DNA of 64,000 bases from CAVOAK01 sp965217615 (GTDB lineage Bacteria > Pseudomonadota > Alphaproteobacteria > UBA8366 > CAVOAK01), in assembly GCA_965217615.1 (NCBI GenBank), contig CBDCIT010000030.1, positions 124,001-188,000 of the forward strand. Direction: 5' to 3'. Below, one piece after another: positions 1 through 9,509 of this stretch. Each line of letters begins with the position of its first letter. Position 1 is the first letter of the stretch. A program made the position numbers and the translations under genes. The notes beneath the pieces are model-generated. The model was not told where the DNA came from and searched no databases. It worked only from the letters and a program-made list of their open reading frames with translations.

Positions 1-349
1 CAAACGTCGTGCTGGTCGCCATGGCCAATAAGTCAGCCCGCGTCGCCTGGGCACTGCTCAGATACGAGCGTATCTACCGACCGACGCCCGCCTGACCAGC
101 TGGAAAGCGGATACAAACTTGCGAGGGTAACGACGATTTGATGGCGAAACAGGGCTCCACCCGAGATCGGCCAAACCCGAGGCATTGTCCGAGCTTTGAG
201 CTCGTTAATCTGACTGGGCGTCGATCTTTCGGATTCCATCAGGGCCAGCGGTCAGCGTACCGCAGCGCAAAGGCCGGATACATGACTGCAAGCTCTACCG
301 CCGTTTTAAGTCAGTTTCTCCCTTGCAACACCGGGGGCGTCCATACATG
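1..349 (+). mobile_element. IS110-family element, 3' end only
   Basis: Bases 3-95 encode the last 30 residues of a transposase that starts outside the window. The stretch VAMANKSARVAWALL followed by a short tail and TGA is the usual C-terminus of IS110/IS1111 transposases (DEDD/RuvC-like with a serine domain). The bases after the stop look like the long non-coding 3' part of such elements, ending near an ACCGGGGGCGTCCATACATG stretch around 330-349. The exact outer end is inferred and IS110 elements often lack clear inverted repeats. Nothing else coding is seen in 96-424. Confidence 0.7.
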
Positions 350-466
350 ACAATGCTCTCCGCCTCCATACATAGACATATCGACCCAACAGGCTAGAAT
401 TCGCGAGTGTGAATTGCGTCATCGTTGGCACACGAAGTTCTTAACTCTTGTCGTGGATTGAAGACA

Positions 467-709
467 ATGTTGGGGAGATGGGGCGCAAACAGGAAGAAAA
501 ACAAGGAACCGATTCCTGGTCAGCGATACCGAACAGCTGGACAGAATGCGATGGGCCAGCATTCGCCGGTGATATGGGAACTGGAGAAGGTCATTCGCGG
601 TTCAGACGGTCGTGAATACGCCCGGCTGATTCTAGCAAGCGATCGTGCGGAGAACAAACTTGTGTCACTGTCTGCTTTGTTCGACCCAACCCTTTACACG
701 CCCCTCTGA
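467..709 (+). CDS. small hypothetical protein, plasmid type
   Basis: This 80-residue reading starts at ATG 467; a TTG at 425 in the same frame is an alternative. The C-terminal half reads as a real domain (VIWELEKVIRGSDGREYARL, then a strand and helix), a pattern seen in small proteins that relate an instruction or parameter to a value in plasmid regions. No function is recognised. It stands alone between the IS110 end and the next small gene 260 bases on. The ribosome-binding site is weak, so the start is uncertain. Confidence 0.45.
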   Translation: MLGRWGANRKKNKEPIPGQRYRTAGQNAMGQHSPVIWELEKVIRGSDGREYARLILASDRAENKLVSLSALFDPTLYTPL

Positions 710-971
710 CGCCTGAGCGCATCCTGACGCGCCGGTGACTTAGCTTTCTACTTTTCCACCACGCCGCCCGCCCGTCAGGTCAAGGCGACGACCCTTGCCG
801 TCACCCGAAATCCGGGCCGCGACCGACCGCATCGACGCTCTTCGTCGAGGCCCCTCTTCGCGTGCCTGCGCGCCGCGATGAGTCCGAGCCTGGCCGTGAG
901 GCGGGCGGTGGATGGATGTCCGGGAGGGTATTCCCGCCGTTCGCAACCACGGACACGAAGGAGATGGCACG

Positions 972-1292
972 ATGCAGACGGTCAAGGCGTTGCGTGGCAA
1001 TGCGCGCACATTCCTCACTCACATGTTCGGCCGCGGTCTCGATGACGACCGTTACGTGATCGAGCGGTTCCGGTCGAAGGCCGACGGCGAGATCCATCCC
1101 CGGCGCCGCAACGTGGCCTCGAAGAAGAGCCGGGGCAAGACTTCCCGCGAGATCGTCTCCCTGAGCACCGTCCAACGGATGAGGCCCGAGCGCGACGAGA
1201 TCATCGTCTGCACCGGCATCGCCATCACCGGTGGAATTCAATATTGGGGCGATCGCGCGATGGGCTTGCTTGTGAACGGTAAGTATCGCTGA
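972..1292 (+). CDS. hypothetical protein, 106 aa
   Basis: The start at ATG 972 is supported by a strong Shine-Dalgarno GAAGGAG at 957-963 eight bases upstream; the frame is open further upstream but without a site. The protein is basic in the middle (HPRRRNVASKKSRGK) and ends in a hydrophobic stretch with GIAITGGIQYWGDRA. No family is recognised. It sits just upstream of the zinc-ribbon gene, in the same direction, 81 bases apart, and may share its transcript. Confidence 0.5.
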   Translation: MQTVKALRGNARTFLTHMFGRGLDDDRYVIERFRSKADGEIHPRRRNVASKKSRGKTSREIVSLSTVQRMRPERDEIIVCTGIAITGGIQYWGDRAMGLLVNGKYR

Positions 1293-1373
1293 GGTGCGAT
1301 CCGCGCAGTCGTCCGGCCGCGCATCAGCGTGACGGTTTTTTTGATCAGGACCACAACCGCGGAAGGGAGGAAC

Positions 1374-2189
1374 ATGCCATACGTGGACCCCGAAAAGGAA
1401 CGCGCATGCGCCCGGCGGCGCTATGAACGCATTACCGCCGAGCGGACCGCCCGGGGCATGTGTCCGAGGTGCGGCAAGGCGAAGCCAGTGCCCGATCGCA
1501 CCTTGTGCCGTCCCTGCGGCGAGAAGCGGCGCAGGGCGGAGCGCGCGCGCCATGCGAAGGCCAAGGCCGCCGGTATGCTGTACGCCGGCAGAGATGCCGA
1601 ACGGTGCCGCAGGAGCGCGAGTGACAGGAGCAAGCGGCGCAACCGGGCACGGAAGAAGTCTGGCCTGTGCACGCGTTGCGGCAAGCACCAGCCCGTTGAA
1701 GGCGGAACGGTGTGCGAACCCTGCCGCGAGATGAGGCGTGAGAAGGAGCGGGAACAATATGTCGCGCGGCGTGCAGTTGGCCAGTGCGGTAGATGCGGTG
1801 CACCCGCCCCCGACGGCAGCGCGCGGTGCGAACGGTGCGCCAGGAGCGCGGCCAAACCCTCAAGGAAGAATGCGAAGAACGCCCGAGGCCGCCGGCGTTA
1901 CCTCCGGCGCCGGGTGCGAGGGCTTTGCATAGATTGCACCGCACCGTCCCAGGGCGCGGCCCGGTGCCCTGAGTGCGCCCGCCGCTCGTACCTGCGCTCC
2001 GACGAGCATCGTGGTCTGCCGATCCTGCCGCCTCGCTACACGGTCATCGAGATCGCGACAGGGGCTGATCACGGGACATGGGACTCCATAGCCGAAGTAG
2101 CGATGTGCCTGGCGTACGCCCGGTTGTCTCGTGAAGATGTGGAAGTGATTTCCGACCTGTCACCCATGGCGGCCCTGATCGGGTATTGA
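1374..2189 (+). CDS. four-module zinc-ribbon protein
   Basis: The start at ATG 1374 follows GGAAGGGAGG at 1361-1370; the frame is open 45 bases further up but without a site. The 271-residue product has four tandem modules, each CxxC, 10-13 residues, CxxC: near residues 30, 99, 137 and 185 (CPRCGK, CTRCGK, CGRCGA, CIDCTA). Each module is followed by a very basic helix rich in Arg and Lys. The last 60 residues have no cysteines and form a separate acidic domain. The layout suggests zinc-bound nucleic-acid binding. I do not recognise a named family. Its place near ssb and a relaxase fits a plasmid or integrative-element accessory gene. Confidence 0.6.
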   Translation: MPYVDPEKERACARRRYERITAERTARGMCPRCGKAKPVPDRTLCRPCGEKRRRAERARHAKAKAAGMLYAGRDAERCRRSASDRSKRRNRARKKSGLCTRCGKHQPVEGGTVCEPCREMRREKEREQYVARRAVGQCGRCGAPAPDGSARCERCARSAAKPSRKNAKNARGRRRYLRRRVRGLCIDCTAPSQGAARCPECARRSYLRSDEHRGLPILPPRYTVIEIATGADHGTWDSIAEVAMCLAYARLSREDVEVISDLSPMAALIGY

Positions 2190-2728
2190 TCGGCGTTCGG
2201 CGGGATCGCTCGACAGGCACCGAGGCGCCCGGCCGGCGGCAGCCTCGCGGCGCTCAACCGCATGGGCTGTAGTCTCGGAGACGCTTCCTGGCTCCGGCGT
2301 GGGTTCGTGTCCGGGAACATCGGCCCCGGCCGCATCCTCGAGCGCCGGCCATCGGCAGCAACGCACTCAGCGTAATTCACACGTTTCCCGGTATTCGGCA
2401 CGAGGCGTCCGAACGGTTGTTGCCGTCCTCCGCCCGGTCTCGGCGACTTTGCGACGTTGCGCCGCCGGCCGGCTCGAACAGCTCAACCCGCAATGTTGTG
2501 ATTTGCAGTCGCCTGGCGCGCGGTTCGGATTCGACCGGGATGCCCGGTCCGCCATAACCGGGGTTGCATGACAGCAGCAGACGGGAATCGTGAGCACCGT
2601 TTCCGCACGAACCTGGCCAGCCCTGCGACGCGGCACGGAGAGGCCGGGAGCAGCATGGCAGTGGCGATCCGGGCGGTGCGCGGGGGAGTCACTTCCGCCG
2701 GCATCCCCGTCCCCCCGCTTTGCATCCC
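2190..2728. other. 540-base gap without a convincing gene
   Basis: Several open frames cross this GC-rich stretch on both strands, but none has a ribosome-binding site plus protein-like composition. They are proline/arginine-rich readings typical of out-of-frame GC-rich DNA. I see no RNA gene, array or clear inverted repeat. It may hold a promoter for the next small genes. Confidence 0.4.
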
Positions 2729-2740
2729 AAGGAGACCCAG

Positions 2741-3054
2741 ATGCTCGATACCCTCACTTCGCACCGTGACACCGGCGATTTCAACACTGTGCCGGCTCTT
2801 GGCCAGATCCCGGCGGGTTCCTGCCGGAAGCCCGGACCGGTGCCCGCGAGGCCGCGGCCCACATGAAGGATCTGGCGGAACGCTTCGCTGAGTTGCGGAA
2901 CGCCATCATGCGCCTGCCCGGCAATCCGTCTCACGACGACCGCGCCGGGCTCCGCCGTCGGATTCTCCATCTCGACCACACCTTGATGAGCGCGAGGGGC
3001 AGCATCGACGACGCCGTCATCGCCATCATGGACGCCAGCGACGCGGTCCTTTGA
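2741..3054 (+). pseudogene. small hypothetical gene with a frameshift
   Basis: A strong AAGGAG at 2729-2734 precedes ATG 2741, which begins MLDTLTSHRDTGDFNT in one frame. Around 2790-2830 the protein-like reading moves to the next frame (FLPEARTGAREAAAHMKDL), which runs to the stop at 3054. The original frame stops at 2864-2866. A single-base indel joins the two parts into about 103 residues: helical, charged, no recognised domain. If the frameshift is a sequencing error the gene is intact; otherwise only the 63-residue reading from ATG 2863 remains. Confidence 0.5.
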
Positions 3055-3229
3055 CAAGCCGCTCGGCCCTTGCCGGGCAAAATCGTGCCACCTGTTGCCG
3101 CCGGGCTCTCCGCCCTGCCTCGGCCAACGTGCAAGAGAGTTTGAGGAAGGCGAGGTGAAGGGCGACGCGCCCAAGGGTAAAGAGAGTCCCTCTGGGCGGT
3201 GTCTCAAACCCATAAACCGGAGGGGCCAG

Positions 3230-3421
3230 ATGTTCGATCGCATTCATAGCTCGACCGCGTCCAACGACACCCTTTTCAATCCCGGCAGCACAAGCGATGC
3301 CGATCCCAGCTTCGCCGCTCCGCTTCCCGACGCCGGCGCGCTGCTGGCCGAGGCCGGAGTGCCAGCCCACGCGATCCGTGATCTTCTCGCTTCCCGGACC
3401 TGCACCGGCGCGGACGGCTGA
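3230..3421 (+). CDS. small hypothetical protein, 63 aa
   Basis: ATG 3230 follows GGAGGGG at 3219-3225, which decides the start over in-frame codons further upstream. The product is short, mildly acidic and has a helical C-terminal part (LLAEAGVPAHAIRDLLASR). No family is recognised. It lies about 100 bases upstream of ssb in the same direction and may be cotranscribed with it. Confidence 0.5.
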   Translation: MFDRIHSSTASNDTLFNPGSTSDADPSFAAPLPDAGALLAEAGVPAHAIRDLLASRTCTGADG

Positions 3422-3529
3422 ATCGAGGAAGAGAAGGGCTTTTAGAGAAAGTGAACGGAGAAGGGATCGAGAGAGACCGGTTCCCGTTCGCTAACCCGAT
3501 GTCATAACCCGGATCACAGGAGATTGATC

Positions 3530-3967
3530 ATGTTCGGACTTAATAACGCCCAATTGATCGGACGCCTCGGCGCCGACGCCACCATCAGCCATCTCACCAA
3601 CGGCGGCCGTGTCGCAAATGTTTCGATCGCTACCGACGAAAGCTACCTAGACCGGAACTCGGGCGACAAGGTGGACCGCACCGAGTGGCATCGCATCGTC
3701 ACCTTCCAGGACGGCCTGGTGGAGATGATGGAGAAGCACGCGAAGAAAGGCCGCATGGTCTACGTCTCAGGCAAGCTGCAGACCCGCAAGTGGCGCAGGG
3801 ACGGCGAGGACAGCGACCGGTTCTCGACCGAGATCCTCCTTGTTCCCGGCGGCAGACTCCAATTTCTCGACAAGCCGAGGGGCAATGGCGCACCGGCGAT
3901 GAACGGCGACACCGTGCCTTCCGCCGAAACCGCCGCGACGGTAGATGACGCCGAAATTCCGTTCTAA
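3530..3967 (+). CDS. ssb: single-stranded DNA-binding protein
   Basis: This 145-residue protein binds single-stranded DNA through an OB fold and protects it in replication and conjugation. The N-terminal OB domain is clear (NNAQLIGRLGADATISHLT, then TEWHRIVTF and YVSGKLQTRKW). The C-terminal tail is short and ends in DDAEIPF, matching the acidic D-D-x-I-P-F tip that recruits partner proteins. AGGAG at 3518-3522 places the start at ATG 3530, not at the TTG six bases before. It is closer to plasmid-type SSBs in its neighbourhood (relaxase, DUF2493) than to a housekeeping context. A terminator follows 30 bases later. Confidence 0.93.
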   Translation: MFGLNNAQLIGRLGADATISHLTNGGRVANVSIATDESYLDRNSGDKVDRTEWHRIVTFQDGLVEMMEKHAKKGRMVYVSGKLQTRKWRRDGEDSDRFSTEILLVPGGRLQFLDKPRGNGAPAMNGDTVPSAETAATVDDAEIPF

Positions 3968-3997
3968 TCAGCCCATTGCAAGAAATGCAAAGTGCAG

Positions 3998-4037
3998 GGC
4001 CGGTTCCCGCCAGATTGGTGTGGGACCGGCCATTTTT
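3998..4037 (+). terminator. intrinsic terminator after ssb
   Basis: GGCCGGTTCCC (3998-4008) pairs with GGGACCGGCC (4022-4031), followed by ATTTTT at 4032-4037. A GC-rich stem with a T run 30 bases after the stop is a typical rho-independent terminator. Confidence 0.8.
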
Positions 4038-4411
4038 CATGCTGCCCTCTTCGAGTTCAGGAAAAACGCCCCATACCGGGAGCGCAGGGAGAACGCGTTG
4101 CAAACTGCCCTGGGCACCGGTATGGGGAACACGGCATTCCCTCAGCCGTGATCGTTTCCGAACACTTCGAATTTAGCGACAACCTCCATGCCTTCGGAGA
4201 AGTAACCCTCGCGGCCCGGATTGCGCCCGTTATTGCAACCACCTTGGCCACGGCGACGGTCGAAGAGAGGCGTGGAAGTGGGAAAATAATCACCCCGTCA
4301 TGATGCCTCATTGTTTCACACGTTCTCACTGTGCCAACCCCTGTGGGGTCCTCCACTCCGCTCACGCTCCGTTGCGGCGATAGCGCGTAATGCCACGCCG
4401 CTCAGCGGCTA

Positions 4412-4486
4412 GCGCCGTTGGAATACGCGACCGTGGCTCGCTCGCTCCGCTCCCTGCGCCCGCACCATCGCGTATTCCAACGGCGC
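4412..4486. repeat. perfect 19-bp inverted repeat in the gap before the DUF2493 gene
   Basis: GCGCCGTTGGAATACGCGA (4412-4430) is exactly complementary to 4468-4486, with a 37-base spacer. The flanking 4040-4580 has no gene. No T run follows, so it is not a simple terminator. In a module with a relaxase a long perfect inverted repeat may be part of a transfer origin or a replication or partition site; this is inference only. Confidence 0.6.
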
Positions 4487-4631
4487 AGGCATTCCGGCAA
4501 TCGTGGCGCCGCTGCGAGCGCGTGACCCAATGAGGGATCACGACGGGGCGTCCCGCCTCGGAGGATAGAAACATTGCAGTGGAGAGACTCATGCAAACCT
4601 CATCAGCACCGAAACGTCATCACAGACCGCA

Positions 4632-5507
4632 ATGGCTTGCGACCAAGCCGCCCTGTTCGGCGCTACACCAGATCCTGACGAGTTCGACAATCGCGAGATT
4701 TGGAACGGTGAAGAAGCACTTTCCGGGATCGAGGAAGCGATCCACATCCTGGCCGCGGCAGTCGCCCAGGACGGCACCCAGCTCGCCGACGAACGCGAGA
4801 GCCTGCTCTGGGGCTTCGTCAATGCGCTGAACGCCCAGGTCAAGCGGCTCGACCGCGGCATCGACAAGATCGCGCCCGAGATGAAAGACATCGGTCAAGA
4901 GCAGGACGGCTCCGAGATCAAGTCCCGGGAACTGGAACTCCTCACCGACCGAGTCCAGAACCTCGGCGACCGGCGCGATGCCTTCGAGGCCATGCGCGAC
5001 CTCGCCGCCGAGGGATACCGCACCGAGACCGGCGATACTTGGCGTCCGCGCAACGGATCGCACAGCAGCCAGACCGGCAAACTCACCTCCGCCGCCATCG
5101 ACGCCCGCGACTACCTGCGCGCCCGGAAACACCGCGAGACCTCCGCGCATCTTCCCGAAGGCACCCTGGTCGCCTTCACCGGCGGCAAGGACTTCGACGA
5201 CGTCACCGCTATCTGGCGCTCCCTCGACAGTATCAAGATCAAGTACGACGACATGGTCCTGCTGCACGGCGGCGGACCCGGCGCGGAGAAGATCGCGGCA
5301 AGCTGGGCCGAGAAAAACGGCGTTCACCAGGTCGTCTGCAAACCCGACTGGGGTCGCGACGGCAAGGCCGCACCCTTCCGGCGCAACGACGTCCTGCTCA
5401 ACTTCCTGCCGAAAGGCCTCGTCGCCTTCCCCGGATCGGGCATCACGAATAACATGATCGACAAGGCACGCAAGATCGGAATACCCGTTCTTCTCGCCGC
5501 CGCGTAG
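4632..5507 (+). CDS. DUF2493 / SLOG-fold protein
   Basis: The C-terminal domain from about residue 175 is a DUF2493 (YspA/cpYpsA-related SLOG) Rossmann-like domain: VAFTGGKDFDDVTAIWRSLD, then the nucleotide-binding turn LLHGGGPGAEKIAA and the end-strand PGSGITNNMID. Such proteins are common in rhizobial-type plasmids and are thought to bind a nucleotide-derived ligand; the real function is unknown. Residues 20-140 are a helical, partly coiled-coil domain. ATG 4632 has no ribosome-binding site. A good site (GGAGAG, 4581-4586) precedes ATG 4591 in another frame, and MQTSSAP joined by a one-base deletion to ETSSQTAMACDQAALFG reads naturally. The true start is therefore probably 4591 with an indel near 4610. 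Confidence 0.8.
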   Translation: MACDQAALFGATPDPDEFDNREIWNGEEALSGIEEAIHILAAAVAQDGTQLADERESLLWGFVNALNAQVKRLDRGIDKIAPEMKDIGQEQDGSEIKSRELELLTDRVQNLGDRRDAFEAMRDLAAEGYRTETGDTWRPRNGSHSSQTGKLTSAAIDARDYLRARKHRETSAHLPEGTLVAFTGGKDFDDVTAIWRSLDSIKIKYDDMVLLHGGGPGAEKIAASWAEKNGVHQVVCKPDWGRDGKAAPFRRNDVLLNFLPKGLVAFPGSGITNNMIDKARKIGIPVLLAAA

Positions 5508-5518
5508 ATATACCCTTC

Positions 5519-5565
5519 AGGGCCGGTCCCCGCCACCACCCGGCGCGGGATCGGCCCTCCTTTTT
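5519..5565 (+). terminator. intrinsic terminator after the DUF2493 gene
   Basis: AGGGCCGGTCCC (5519-5530) pairs with GGGATCGGCCCT (5547-5558) and is followed by CCTTTTT. It lies 12 bases after the stop and resembles the ssb terminator in sequence, suggesting related control in this module. Confidence 0.8.
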
Positions 5566-5589
5566 ATGCCGGGTGCATAAAGTCACGGC

Positions 5590-5706
5590 CTATGGCGGAG
5601 CGCTTCGCGCCGCCCCAACTGTGCGAGCTTACGCTCGCAGACGGCTCGCCGTTCTTCGAACGATGCATCGCCGCCTTACGGCATGGCGCTTCGTGCCATC
5701 GCCGTA
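5590..5706. repeat. row of small hairpins
   Basis: Within 120 bases there are several short stems closed by small loops: GCGCTTCGCGC near 5600, GCGAGCTTACGCTCGC near 5623-5638, CGTTCTTCGAACG near 5650, GCCGCCTTACGGC near 5670 and ATGGCGCTTCGTGCCAT near 5684-5700. None has a T run. The loops repeat TTCG or TTAC. It could be a structured RNA, a REP-like element or a replication/transfer site; no known family fits by eye. Confidence 0.5.
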
Positions 5707-6476
5707 CGCGGGCGTTGACGCGCCACGCCTTCATCTCCCTTTGCAATTTCATTGTTTCTGCCCGCAACCACAACGATGGCCCTCCATGCTTTGAAGGCCA
5801 GATCCCCGTCACGCCAATCAGAGTACGCACTCGGTCAGCTCATAACGGATCACTGCCTTCTTCGGTTGATCCACGTTTGTCGGTTCCAGAATCGAACTTG
5901 TTCAGGAATATCCGCGGGCTACGCTCGTCGATATCTATCCCGCACGCGTTTAACACTTCGCACACTTGCGCCACCCCCACTTCCATTCCTGTTGTTCAAG
6001 AAGCCTGTCACGTAGGCGGTTGGTATGTCCGTTGTGGTCATCTTATACGGCGCAAGTTTCGCCAAAGCGGCATCGATCATCCCCAAATAGATAGCCGCCG
6101 CTTTGATTTGCCCGGCAGCAAATCCTGTCTCCCCGTGCTTCCAGACTCCATGTTCAGGTACGGATCTGCGATTAGCCTGACATTCGGTCAATGCCGCCAT
6201 CTGACCTTTAGACCTGAACCCTGTCGCCTTCTCGATCGAAGGCCAGACCCCCCGTTTGTTCGTGGTATGTTTTCATCTTGTTCTCTTAGTTCGCATTCTA
6301 TATCCTCTCACGGAACGTGTTATAGCGAAGTAAGCAATGCACACCTCTGCCGTAAACTGGCGCAGTCAGATTGGCTGATCCTGGTGGTTATCGCTCCGAA
6401 GCTGGCTGTGAACGCGATATTGGCATGAGGGTGAAAAAGGAGGTTAGAGAGTTGAAACCGGCGGCGGGCAATATTG
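5707..6476. other. gap upstream of the relaxase with possible gene remnants
   Basis: No start with a ribosome-binding site and credible protein is seen. On the minus strand 5919-6200 a stretch reads GQIKAAAIYLGMIDAALAK, more protein-like than its surroundings, and 6230-6280 gives a short MKTYHEQTGGLAFDREGD reading ending in a stop. These may be decayed pieces of one or two genes. The base composition is lower in GC than the flanking genes, as in decayed or recently acquired DNA. Confidence 0.35.
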
Positions 6477-6489
6477 GGAGACGGTTGCG

Positions 6490-9400
6490 ATGGTAGCGAC
6501 GTTGGCCCAAATGGCCTCGGCGGCCTACTACCTTGAGAGCCAGCGCTCCTTCCGTCACCCCAACGAGTACTACACCGCGGGCGAGGAACCCGATGGCGTG
6601 TGGTGGAACCCCCGCGGCCTGTTCGGGCTTGCCGACGGTGGCAGGGTCGATGGCGGAGAGTTCCACCGGCTCTATCATGGCTTCGCACCCGACGGCGGAG
6701 AGCGGCTGACGCGCAATGCCGGAAGCGAGACGCGCTCGCCCGGTCTCGACATGACGTTCAGCGCCGACAAGAGCGTCTCCGCCTTGTGGGCTATTGCCGA
6801 TCCGGAGTTGCGTTCGCAGATCGAGGGCGCGCACATGATGCGGCCCGTGCCGCGTTGACAGAGACGGTGCTGCGGTATTGCGCCTGGACGCGGCTTCAGG
6901 AACGGGACGGAACCAGGGTCGTGGCGGCGGACATCATGGGCGCGATGTTCCAGCATGGCACCAGCCGCGAGAACGACCCGCAGCTTCATACCCATTGCAC
7001 GATCTTCAATGCCGCGAGAACGCACCGGGACGGCAAGTACCGGGCGCTGCACCAGCACCCGGTCTATGCCTGGATGAAGGCGGCAGGGGCGGTCTACCGC
7101 AATGCCCTGGCGTGGAACCTGCGGGACCGGCTTGGCATTCCCATGGAGCAGTACGGCAAGGACAATGAGTTCACCCGCATCGTGGGCTTTTCCCCATCCA
7201 CCAGAACCGTCGGGCAAGAACCGGCAGCGTTGATCGCGCACTGGTCGAAGCGCCGCGGTCAGATTGTTGAAGCGGCCCGGGAGATGGGTTTTACGGTCGA
7301 GGGCAACGCCCCGAGGGCAGCAGCGGCGAACAAGATCACGCGGGCTGGCAAATCGCCGGACAACGATCCGAAAATTCGTCATGCGCGCTGGCGCGGCGAG
7401 GCGGAGGGGTTTTTCGAACGCGAGGCGCTGATCGTCTCGCTATTGGGCACGGTTGAAGAGATTACCCAGGAACAGATCCGCGCTTTGACGGCGGTGCTGG
7501 AAGATCTGCCATACCGCCTTACGCGGGAGGAGGCAGTATTTCGCTTGCCCGACATCGTCGAGCGGGTCGGCAACGCCACCGCCGGGTTATTGAACCACGA
7601 CGCGGTGGCAACCAGCATAGAGCGTGTGCTTCTAAGTCCGGAGGTGGTGCGCCTGACCCGCCCGCTCAGGTCGGCCGAGGGCCGGGCCGGCATGGCGCAC
7701 ACGAGACTGTATTCAACCCGCCACACTCTGCAGATGGAGCAGGACGTCAGGGATATGGCGGCAGGCATGACCGCCGATACGGGACATTCCTTGCCCGCCC
7801 AGGCCGTAGGCGCAAAGGTGGCGGGGCTGCTGAAATCGGGTTATCCGCTGAGCGAGGAACAGATCGCAGCGATCCGGACGGTCACTTCATCCGGGGGCCG
7901 GGTCGCCATCATCGAAGGAGCAGCGGGCTCGGGCAAGACCACTACGCTGCGGCCTATCGCCGATCTCTACCGTGAACATGGGAGCGCCATCATCGCCACC
8001 GCAGTGGCCTGGCGCACAGCGGTGGCGCTTGGCAACGATGTCGATGCGCGACCGTTCTGCGTCGATAAACTGCTGCGTCTTGCCGCGCGGGGTGGGATCG
8101 AGATTACCAAGGACACCACCATTATCGTCGACGAAGCGGGCATGCTGTCGACCCGCCAGGCGCATCACATTCTGCAACTCTCCGAGCGCCATGGAGCGAA
8201 GATCGTCTTCGCTGGCGACACCCAACAGCAACAACCGGTTGAGGCGGGACCGGGGCTGAGGCTGATCCGCGACGCCGTTGGCAGTGTCCGGGTGGACCGC
8301 ATACGGCGCCAGAAGGCGGACCTGGAGGACATCCTGACCCATGTCCAGGGCGAGACACCGGAGACGGCGCGGCTCCTGGCGAATTCGATGGCAGAGGAGA
8401 GGCGCACCCGCATTCTTACCTACTACGAGAACATGAAGGGGAAACTTGTATTTACGCCGTGGCAGGTCGCTGCCTCCGAGGCGCTGCGCGACGGCGATGC
8501 GGCCTCAGCCATTGCAGGGCTCCACCTCCGGGGGCGGTTCCATATCGGGTACGATGAAGAAAAGACGCTGACCGGTCTGGTCGACGACTGGGACCGCTAC
8601 CAGCGGGCGAACCCGGGCAAGTCCAGCGTGGTGCTGGCGCGCACGCGGGCTGAAGCACGGGCGCTGTCGCACCTAATGCGGGAGCGTCGTTTCGCCGCGT
8701 TGACCGATGGGGAAAATGCAGATGCGGGTCGAGCCCATGCGGACCGGGTGACGGTGATGGTCAGCCGCGGCACGGAGGATGAACGATCAACTTCGCCGCT
8801 GGAGATCGCGCGCGGCGACCGGTTGCGCATCGGGGCCACCCACTGGAAGAAGCAGCTGTTCAACGGCACCGTGGTCACGGTGGAGGACTTCAAGGTTGAA
8901 AGGGGCGAGGCCGGAACGGAGCCAAGTGTTCTGATTTCGGCGTGCACCGAGGACGGTCGTGAAGTCACCTTTCATCACGACGAAATCCGCGACTGGTACG
9001 GCAATATCCGTCTCGACCACGGCTATGCGATGACCATCACTTCGGCCCAGGGGTTGACCGTGGACCGGACCTTCCTGCTGGCCGATGCGAGGCCCTCGCG
9101 CGAGACGATCTACCCCGCCGCGACACGCCATCGCGAAAGGCTGGACATCTACGTCAACCGGGCGCCGCTCGCCCTCGACATCGCCGACAAGCGGGCCGAC
9201 AACGATCGCGAAGCAGCGGTGACCGATACCGAGATCCGGGCCTACCTGGCCGAGCGCTGGTCGCGCTCGCAACCGAAGGAAGCAGCGCTCGACTACATGG
9301 CGGATGGCATATGGGAAGAGCGTCGGGAGGGTGTCAGGGAGGATGGAAACCGATCCCAGGGCGAGACGGGGGATATCCGTACAGCCGCGAACGACAACGT

Positions 9401-9509
9401 GCTAGCCCGTATCGCGCGGGATGTCCGGCGCACCGCCTTCGGCTGGCGTCACGCACAGGCGGTCACTGCCTTCGCGGACGGCCGGCAGCCAAGTTCTGGC
9501 GGCGTATGA
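6490..9509 (+). pseudogene. MobF/TrwC relaxase-helicase with a frameshift
   Basis: TrwC/TraI proteins nick the transfer origin with a tyrosine relaxase domain and unwind DNA with a RecD-like helicase. GGGAG upstream supports ATG 6490. Residues 1-115 hold the start of the relaxase, with the paired catalytic tyrosines (ASAAYYLESQ) and FSADKSVSALWA. The frame is then lost: IEGAH runs into a stop at 6856-6858, while DAARAALTETVLRYC continues in the next frame to 9509. One missing base near 6835 restores an AHNDAARAAL reading. The metal-binding PQLHTHCTIFN lies near residue 163, Walker A GAAGSGKTT near 476, Walker B TTIIVDEAGM and GDTQQQQPVEAG follow. The combined length of about 1006 aa is normal. 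It is a pseudogene unless the indel is an assembly error. Confidence 0.85.

Noticed and set aside
4040..4411. Coding gene after ssb
   Set aside because: Open frames here are short, without ribosome-binding sites, and the composition is non-coding.
5592..6428. A 278-residue open frame
   Set aside because: No ribosome-binding site, low-complexity mixed composition and no domain; it crosses the hairpin row.
9311..9505. Upstream extension of the relaxase partner gene
   Set aside because: This part overlaps the relaxase coding region out of frame and reads as basic shadow sequence; ATG 9506 at the stop overlap is the natural start.
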